Made by a program: the position numbers and the translations under genes. A stretch of DNA of 58,523 bases from CAZCAQ01 sp964540135 (lineage in GTDB: Bacteria > Patescibacteriota > WWE3 > UBA101185 > UBA10185): contig CAZILK010000005.1 in the NCBI GenBank assembly GCA_964540135.1, positions 1 through 58,523 on the forward strand. The letters run 5' to 3'. Each line of letters starts with the position of its first letter. The stretch's first letter is position 1. Under the pieces are notes generated by a model, which did no database searches, was not told the origin of the DNA, and was given only the letters and a program-made list of their open reading frames with translations. Shown piece by piece: positions 53,060 through 58,523 of this stretch.

Positions 53060-54994
53060 TTAATCCCAGCTGAAATTACTCCTATTATAATCCATGTCGT
53101 CCATAAACTTATCAATATCATTTTCCTTCTTGCCTTTGTAGGCTTGGTTTTGAGATCCGCCTTTAAAATCAAGAAGTTCTTTGGGAATTTCAAATATGAA
53201 TCTACTTGGGAAGTTACTCTGAATACTGCCAAAGTACAATCTTGAGTTTGCATTTGTTATATGTATTTTCTCCATAGCTCTTGTTATTGCAACATAGCAA
53301 AGTCTTCGTTCCTCTTCTAACTCTCCAGTTTCCATCAGAGCTTGATTGTGAGGGAATAGACCCTCTTCAGCACCTATTAAAAAGATGTATTTAAACTCAA
53401 GCCCTTTAGCTGCATGAATTGTCATTAAAGTTATACAGATTGTGTTTTCGCTGTTTGGTTTATCAGAGCTTTCAATGAGTGCAACATTTTCAAGGAAATC
53501 AGCAAGATTTACAAATTGAGCAGTAACTGAGAAGAGCTCTTTTATGTTTTCGATTCGTGAAAGGTTTTCTTCTGTTCCATCGTTTAACCATTTTAAATAA
53601 CCGGTTTTTTCTAAAACATCTTCAAGAAGTTCGTTTGTGCTAAGTTCTTGTGATTTTTGACACCACTCTATGAAAGGCAGATTAGTCTTTTCTTCGACTG
53701 AAGCTAGATTCCATCCCAATTCTTTGAGTTTATCTTTTGATTTATCACCAATACCTCTTGGCGGTGTGTTGATTATTCTCTCCCATGACACACTGTCTTT
53801 TGGATTATGAATAACACGAAGATAAGAGATAACATCTTTTATCTCTTTTCTAGCATAGAATCTAAAACCACCAATTATTCTGTACGGTAAGTTAAACCGA
53901 ATGAGTTGTTCTTCAATGGTTCTTGATTGCGCATTGGTTCTATATAAAACAGCAATTTCGTTAAGTTCAATACCAGAAGTTGCTAGTAGTTCAATTTGTG
54001 AGCATACATAAAACGACTCATCTTTTTCATCGTTAGCACTGTAAACAGTAATCTTTTCTCCCCTGCCTTTATTTGTCCACAGGTCAAGTGGAATATGTGT
54101 TTCATTATTATCAATAATATTTTTTGCAGCAGTTAGTATTGTTTGTGTTGATCTGTAATTTTGCTCAAGATTAAAGATTGCAGCGTCTGGATAGTCTTTT
54201 TGAAAGTTAAGAATATTGCGGTAATCCGCACCTCTAAAAGAGTATATAGCTTGTGCCATATCACCAACAACAAACAGGTTTTTGCTTGCTTCTGCAAGCA
54301 TCTTTGTAATGACATACTGTGCTTTATTTGTGTCTTGATACTCGTCAACTAAAATATACTTAAAAGCTTTTTGGTATTTTTCAAGAACAAGAGGTTCTCT
54401 TTTAAATAAATTTACAGTTTCAACAAGTAGATCATCAAAATCAAGTGCATCGTTTTTTCGCAGTCTTTTTTGATACTCGTAGTAGACTTTACCAACAGTT
54501 TTTTGGAAATAGCCTTTTGCGTAATTCTCATATTCAAGAGGTGCTATCAGTTCCGACTTTGCACTTGAGATTGCTGACAGAATTGATTTCGGGCTTACTT
54601 CTTTTGAGTTAATTCCAATGTCTTTCATAATGCCTTTGATCAAGGAAGCTTGATCGTCAGTATCATAGATAACAAAAGAAATCGGGATGCCTATTTTACC
54701 TCCGTCTTTTCGTAAGATTCTTGAACATATAGAGTGGAAAGTTCCTGCCCATGTAATTGAACTGCCTGAAGTGTTAAGGAGTTTTGCAGCTCGCGCTTTT
54801 ATCTCACCAGATGCTTTATTTGTGAATGTAACAGCAAGAATGTTATGTGGGCTAACATTGTGTTTTGCAATAAGGTTAGCAATCCTGTGAGTTAGTACCC
54901 TTGTTTTACCGCTTCCAGGTCCTGCCACAACAAGAGCCGGACCATCTAGATGTTCTACAGCATTTTGTTGTTGTTCGTTTAAAGTATTCTCCAT
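53060..54994 (-). CDS. pcrA: ATP-dependent DNA helicase PcrA/UvrD
   Basis: 644 residues of an SF1 3'-5' helicase: VAGPGSGKTRVLTHR (Walker A), AVTFTNKASGEI, DEYQDTNKAQY (Walker B), GDMAQAIYSFRGADYRN, QNYRSTQTIL, ITLMTIHAAKGLEFKYIF and CYVAITRAMEKI. It lacks a nuclease domain, unlike the helicase at 41461-44337. It is slightly shorter than usual PcrA but the seven motifs are complete. Seven bases after the D,D-carboxypeptidase gene. Confidence 0.94.
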   Translation of the reverse strand: MENTLNEQQQNAVEHLDGPALVVAGPGSGKTRVLTHRIANLIAKHNVSPHNILAVTFTNKASGEIKARAAKLLNTSGSSITWAGTFHSICSRILRKDGGKIGIPISFVIYDTDDQASLIKGIMKDIGINSKEVSPKSILSAISSAKSELIAPLEYENYAKGYFQKTVGKVYYEYQKRLRKNDALDFDDLLVETVNLFKREPLVLEKYQKAFKYILVDEYQDTNKAQYVITKMLAEASKNLFVVGDMAQAIYSFRGADYRNILNFQKDYPDAAIFNLEQNYRSTQTILTAAKNIIDNNETHIPLDLWTNKGRGEKITVYSANDEKDESFYVCSQIELLATSGIELNEIAVLYRTNAQSRTIEEQLIRFNLPYRIIGGFRFYARKEIKDVISYLRVIHNPKDSVSWERIINTPPRGIGDKSKDKLKELGWNLASVEEKTNLPFIEWCQKSQELSTNELLEDVLEKTGYLKWLNDGTEENLSRIENIKELFSVTAQFVNLADFLENVALIESSDKPNSENTICITLMTIHAAKGLEFKYIFLIGAEEGLFPHNQALMETGELEEERRLCYVAITRAMEKIHITNANSRLYFGSIQSNFPSRFIFEIPKELLDFKGGSQNQAYKGKKENDIDKFMDDMDYNRSNFSWD

Positions 54995-55001
54995 TTAAGT
55001 C

Positions 55002-56039
55002 TTACTCGAATTTGTACGCATGGTCTACTTCAATACCGTATTTGCCAAAACCATGATCAAGTAGTTGTACCATATCACCTTTTCGGTCGATACTATTTAG
55101 TACAACTCCAACAAGTTCCACATCATTATTTCGTGCATATGTAATTAGGCAAAGTCCGGCTTCTTCTGTGTATCCTGTTTTAAACCCCTCTACCCCAGGA
55201 TATGTTGTTAATAGATTTGTTTGATTATATAGCGGGATAAATTTGTGATTATTTGTTCCTTCAATTGAGTATTCTACAGTTTTTGCAATTTTTCTAAGGC
55301 TCGTATATTTTAGTGCGTAGCCAGTTAATTTAACTAGATCTTCTGCAGTAGAGTAAGTTTTATCATCAAGTCCTGAGGGATCTGCAAAATAGCTATTAGT
55401 CAGCCCAAGTTCTTTACCTTTTATATTCATCCAGTGAGTGAATGTTTCAACATCCCCAGCTGCTCCTTCAGCAATTGCAGTTGCAGCATCGTTACCGGAG
55501 TTTAAAAAAAGACCATACAAAAGCTCTTCAAGTGTATATACCTCTCCCTCTGTAATACCCATTGAGTTTTCGCCAATATTCGCAGCTTTGCTTGAGATGG
55601 TTATAGTGTCGGTCAAATTTTTATGTTCGACAGCAACGACAGCCGTCATTATTTTCACAAGACTTGCAATCGGTACTTTTTTAGACTGGTCTTTTTTATA
55701 AAGCACCTCACCGTTGTTGATGTTGACTAAAAAAGCGTACTTCGCAACAACCTCAGGCGCGCCATTAAGATCGTATTTTTCAAGAAAAACAAAATCTTTA
55801 TCAGGTAGATAGGAATTTATAAGTGTAGTTTTATATGCATCTGTTTGTTTAGCAGTCCCTGTAATTACAGGTTTTTCATTAAATGTTTTAATATCTATCA
55901 CTTTTTTAATACCAAAAATACCTAAAAACACAATTAAAATTACACTAAGTGTTATAGACAAAAAAAGAGCAGTAGATTTAGCAAACTGAGTTTCCTTTTC
56001 CTTTGAGGCTTGAACTTTATAGTGTCTGAAATCCATCAT
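55002..56039 (-). CDS. dacA: D-alanyl-D-alanine carboxypeptidase (S11, DacA-like)
   Basis: About 345 residues from ATG 56039 (a TTG two codons upstream is possible). A cytoplasmic start and one membrane segment (about 25-45) anchor an outside S11 domain with all three motifs: SLVK (Ser nucleophile and Lys), SGN in LNSGNDAATAIAEG and KTG in EGFKTGYTEEAG. It trims the terminal D-Ala from peptidoglycan stem peptides. N-terminal anchoring differs from the C-terminal amphipathic helix of PBP5. Confidence 0.93.
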   Translation of the reverse strand: MMDFRHYKVQASKEKETQFAKSTALFLSITLSVILIVFLGIFGIKKVIDIKTFNEKPVITGTAKQTDAYKTTLINSYLPDKDFVFLEKYDLNGAPEVVAKYAFLVNINNGEVLYKKDQSKKVPIASLVKIMTAVVAVEHKNLTDTITISSKAANIGENSMGITEGEVYTLEELLYGLFLNSGNDAATAIAEGAAGDVETFTHWMNIKGKELGLTNSYFADPSGLDDKTYSTAEDLVKLTGYALKYTSLRKIAKTVEYSIEGTNNHKFIPLYNQTNLLTTYPGVEGFKTGYTEEAGLCLITYARNNDVELVGVVLNSIDRKGDMVQLLDHGFGKYGIEVDHAYKFE

Positions 56040-56108
56040 AGGCAAAGTTTATTTTACCTGAAATTTGTAGTGTATAGATATAGTTGTTTAGTTTTGTATA
56101 ATTACGAT

Positions 56109-57104
56109 ATGTCAGACGAAACCAAACCAAATCCGAGTGAACTGACTTCAAGTGCGAATCTTGTAGTCGATTTTTTTCTGTTAGCTGAAAATCAAGCTGG
56201 AGCTATCCCATCTTTGAGAGAGACTATCAGGCAAGCTGTAAGTGGGAAACCTAGGCGTAACATAGAGTTGGACATAGAGTTTTTACAAGAGAACAAATAT
56301 AAAAGCATGGCAGATCTAATCGAGTTGATGCCCGAGGAGGTTGGAATTGTTTTCTCAGCTGTCTTACAGGCTGCCGAACCAGAAGATGATGAATTAGAGA
56401 TTGTCCAAGCAACTGCTTTGGATACCGAAACAATACAAGATGTAGCGGGTGTACTTGGTGTTAATCCAGCTTCTATTCCAGCTCACGGTAAAGCTTTTCT
56501 TGAATACATGGCTAGATTAACAAATCATGTAGGGCCTTTGTTTGAGATACAACAAGTTGCGAGCTCTTATGTTGTACAGGGCTTGGAGTTCAGTTCGGCT
56601 CCACTTTCTTTTCTTGTTGAAGCTCAACCTGCTGGATCAAATCTGTGTGTTGCATATGCTCTACGGCACATATCACTTGCGGCAGGATCTCCTCACGAGG
56701 TCGGTACCATAACTGACTTGTTACCCATAGCTCCAGATGGTTTTAGACGTTTTGTTGATGCTGATAGTGCGATACAGACATTGCAAATAGCTAGACCAGT
56801 ACCAAATTCAGAAGGTTTTATTCCGATCGTGTCTAAGATGACAGAAGGTAGAGGAGCCATACTGATGGCGCTTGGCGATGATCATGCTGTTGCAGTACTT
56901 GGTTCAAGACAACGCAAGGGAGGTACATTAGAATTTTTGGTGGCTAATTCACTCCCTTCTTATGAAGTGGATGGGGTGACAGAGAGAGTGCAAGGAGATA
57001 AATTAGTCTGGGCAAAAGCTACAAGCCTTGTAGAACAATGCTTAAGAAGAAGTCCTCCGGGTTCAGATCCAGTTACGAATATTAAGTTTTACGCTTTTGA
57101 TTAA
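56109..57104 (+). CDS. Unknown protein with a possible papain-like (C39-type) core
   Basis: 331 residues from ATG 56109, chosen because TATAAT (56097-56102) ends six bases before it. The first ~150 residues are acidic and helical. The C-terminal half has SNLCVAYALRHIS (Cys180), GDDHAVAVLGSR (His259) and LEFLVANSLPS (Asn280), the Cys-His-Asn order and spacing of papain-like C39 peptidases. No signal peptide, so it would act inside the cell. This is motif reading only. It converges on a pyrG remnant and an unknown gene. Confidence 0.5.
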   Translation: MSDETKPNPSELTSSANLVVDFFLLAENQAGAIPSLRETIRQAVSGKPRRNIELDIEFLQENKYKSMADLIELMPEEVGIVFSAVLQAAEPEDDELEIVQATALDTETIQDVAGVLGVNPASIPAHGKAFLEYMARLTNHVGPLFEIQQVASSYVVQGLEFSSAPLSFLVEAQPAGSNLCVAYALRHISLAAGSPHEVGTITDLLPIAPDGFRRFVDADSAIQTLQIARPVPNSEGFIPIVSKMTEGRGAILMALGDDHAVAVLGSRQRKGGTLEFLVANSLPSYEVDGVTERVQGDKLVWAKATSLVEQCLRRSPPGSDPVTNIKFYAFD

Positions 57105-57107
57105 TTA

Positions 57108-57218
57108 TTACTTTAGGCTGAGGCTCGTTTTAATAAATTCAACAAATAATGGATGTGGGTGAAAAGGTCTTGGTTTGTATTCCTAGTGGAACTGAGCTGT
57201 AGCTAAGTCCTTCGTTTT
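57108..57218 (-). pseudogene. Decayed duplicate of the CTP synthase (pyrG) 3' end
   Basis: The minus strand reads ATAQFH-stop-EYKPRPFHPHPLFVEFIKTSLSLK-stop, where the true pyrG tail at the window edge reads HPEYKSRPLHPHPLFVEFIKEALKAGGK. An in-frame TAG (57183-57185) replaces the proline of QFHPEYK. Over the shared ~55 bases the two copies differ at only about nine positions, mostly silent. It lies five bases after the 369-residue gene and has no start of its own, so it is a remnant. Confidence 0.8.
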
Positions 57219-57222
57219 GAAT

Positions 57223-58332
57223 TTATACTAACTGGAATCCGTTCTTCCTCAGGTCTTTAAGATCTCTGACAGCTTGTGTGAGAGCAGCGTGCATTCCCTC
57301 ATTCGGTAGGTCTAGGAAATTGTATGATGGCGACGGAGTCTCCTGTCCTTGATCGAATGTAAAAATGCTCCCTACCCCTACTTTTGATACATCCATCCTT
57401 AGTGGGTTGTGTTGCCTATTTTTGTCTCCACCTTGCGCATTAGAGGCTGTCCTTATAGTGGTTGCGTTTCCGAATCTATCTTCCATGTGTATATACGATA
57501 CACTAGCCCCAGTTTTATCTGTTATTTGTTTGAAAACTATAGTATTGCCGTTGTCTCTAAGCTCTTGCCTACGCTTACTGGTGAATGCACCTTCCTCAAC
57601 TGGTGCTATATTAGCCACAGCTTCTGTAACGTAACGCTCGAAGGCAGAGGGGTCAATTATGTTCAGATCTTCTTGAATATTTGCAGTTAAATATTCAGTG
57701 TTGATAGTTTCGGCTACCTTGTTTTCAAAGTCCGGAACTTTAGCATGCATCACAATTAAATTGTTTAGAATATAAGCCAGAGCAGCCTGATCGTTATCTT
57801 CTCCTTGTGCTTTTGCATAAGTTTTTTTTAGAGAGGTGCCTTTTTCATCATCTCCGAATAATAGAGTTATATCTTGGTTTGGTAGTCCAGCGCGAATGTC
57901 TCCTACAACTCTTTTAGCCATACGCCCTAAGAACGATCGTTGATCACCCTCATGAACATTGTCTGACCTTCTTGCATAGTAAAGAGCGTGCTTGGCTCTA
58001 TTGGTAACTTGATTCTCATCCAATCCTAACTCTTTAGCACTCTTTAAAAAGTCGAAAGTCTCAAGAAACATTTCGGCTACTTCTGCCGAATTCCTTTCAT
58101 TTAAGGCAAAGTTTCTTGGTCTGTACCCGGGATGATCACTCCATTTTCTGCTTCGATCAGTAGTTTGTACTATATCTCTGAGTGCTTGTTGTACGACAGG
58201 GTAGTGCTCAAGGTAGGCTTCTTGAGGAACCAAAGGTAGCTGATCTTCTAGTCGTTGCAGTTCTGCTTTCCAGGGACTTTCTTTCTCCCCAGGGATTAAT
58301 TGAGTTATTGATTCTTTGCCTTGTTCAACCAC
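57223..58332 (-). CDS. Unknown 369-residue soluble protein inserted behind pyrG
   Basis: No family recognised. It is mostly helical and charged (about 1-250: ELQRLEDQLPLVPQEAYLEHYPVV; MAKRVVGDIRAGLPNQD; NNLIVMHAKVP), then a more beta-like stretch (NTIVFKQITDKTGASVSYIHMED, about 270-300), without signal or membrane segments. It starts with GTG at 58332; the -10 CATAAT ends six bases upstream. Its base and codon use look less A/T-biased than its neighbours. It sits between the intact pyrG tail and a decayed pyrG tail copy, which suggests acquisition by insertion. Confidence 0.65.
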   Translation of the reverse strand: MVEQGKESITQLIPGEKESPWKAELQRLEDQLPLVPQEAYLEHYPVVQQALRDIVQTTDRSRKWSDHPGYRPRNFALNERNSAEVAEMFLETFDFLKSAKELGLDENQVTNRAKHALYYARRSDNVHEGDQRSFLGRMAKRVVGDIRAGLPNQDITLLFGDDEKGTSLKKTYAKAQGEDNDQAALAYILNNLIVMHAKVPDFENKVAETINTEYLTANIQEDLNIIDPSAFERYVTEAVANIAPVEEGAFTSKRRQELRDNGNTIVFKQITDKTGASVSYIHMEDRFGNATTIRTASNAQGGDKNRQHNPLRMDVSKVGVGSIFTFDQGQETPSPSYNFLDLPNEGMHAALTQAVRDLKDLRKNGFQLV

Positions 58333-58338
58333 CTTTTA

Positions 58339-58388
58339 ATTATGTAGTTGACAAAAGACAGTGTCAACATTATAGATCCACTGGATCT
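58339..58388 (-). promoter_or_regulatory. Promoter with two palindromes before the 369-residue gene
   Basis: Minus strand: TTGACA (58362-58367), 17 bases, CATAAT (58339-58344), six bases, GTG. Overlapping the -35 and spacer is the perfect inverted repeat GTTGACA-N8-TGTCAAC (58347-58368). Just upstream is AGATCCA-N1-TGGATCT (58374-58388), also perfect. The placement of the first fits a repressor operator. Confidence 0.6.
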
Positions 58389-58434
58389 AAGGTCAGTAGC
58401 TAGACATTACTGCTAACTACAGGTTCTCAAAGCA

Positions 58435-58523
58435 TCACTTGCCGCCAGCCTTCAGCGCCTCCTTAATGAATTCAACAAACAATGGATGAGGGTGTAGTGG
58501 TCTTGATTTGTATTCTGGATGAA
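58435..58523 (-). CDS. pyrG: CTP synthase C-terminus (5' part outside the window)
   Basis: The last 28 codons on the minus strand read HPEYKSRPLHPHPLFVEFIKEALKAGGK, read here in two parts as HPEYKSRP and HPHPLFVEFIKEAL, then TGA. This is the end of the glutamine amidotransferase domain of CTP synthase, where QFHPE carries the catalytic His and Glu. Everything upstream is beyond the edge. Confidence 0.85.
   Translation of the reverse strand, partial: HPEYKSRPLHPHPLFVEFIKEALKAGGK

Noticed and set aside
1..58523. Use of TGA as a sense codon (code 25)
   Set aside because: TGA ends murT, the GT2 gene, the G5-3D gene and the gene at 28726, and Trp is encoded by TGG in conserved motifs.
1..58523. 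CRISPR array, insertion sequence or transposase
   Set aside because: No regularly spaced repeats and no transposase or integrase-like protein were seen on either strand.

Overview
The window (58.5 kb, AT-rich, tightly packed) looks like the origin region of a small-genome bacterium of the Candidate Phyla Radiation (Patescibacteria), most likely in or near the Microgenomates/Katanobacteria. That placement is inferred from gene content and style: DUF4012 protein, KGxAH-type membrane anchors, MurT/GatD, tandem FemX ligases, many short membrane or secreted proteins of unknown function, and start/stop overlaps. TGA acts as a stop in several genes, so the code is standard and not the Gracilibacteria/Absconditabacteria code 25. 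One 100-N scaffold gap lies at 31703-31802.

Origin region (1-8628). A leftward operon rpmH-rnpA-yidD-yidC-jag-dnaN and rightward dnaA flank the putative oriC. dnaN sits at the end of the rpmH operon instead of after dnaA. Two cysteine-rich, membrane-anchored surface proteins are inserted between rpmH and dnaA. DnaA-box-like sites lie on both sides of dnaA, with the richest cluster in the 383-base AT-rich stretch 8246-8628.

Cell-wall and translation block (8629-25093). murT-gatD, an O-antigen-ligase-like protein and a solute-binding lipoprotein overlap one another as an operon. Then come tsaD, an unknown gene behind a perfect DnaA box, proS, valS, rplY with an overlapping zinc-ribbon gene, a giant SDR-DUF4012 fusion, a Wzz-like protein, an RNase H and a nucleotidyltransferase-like protein.

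Chaperone block (25094-28730). groES-groEL is under a CIRCE-like operator. A second CIRCE-like operator lies within the promoter of a short, structured, terminator-ended transcript upstream of an M16 peptidase.

Envelope, polysaccharide and repair block (28726-56039). It holds several GT-C-like membrane proteins, a second O-antigen ligase, a WecA/TagO-like phosphotransferase, a GT2 synthase, PEGA/SH3, G5-3D, FemX and D,D-carboxypeptidase proteins, tRNA-Cys, TatD, RmuC, a helicase-nuclease fusion with four cysteines placed like an Fe-S cluster, PcrA, RsmA and a SpoU methylase. It also holds a second candidate small RNA.

Right edge (56109-58523). Two unknown genes converge on a decayed second copy of the pyrG 3' end. 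The 369-codon gene lies between that fragment and the true pyrG tail, which resembles an insertion at the 3' end of pyrG.

A theme across the window is promoters whose -10 hexamer ends only 5-8 bases before the start codon with no room for a Shine-Dalgarno. This suggests widespread leaderless mRNAs, while genes such as groES, groEL and the surface proteins keep leaders with strong ribosome sites.
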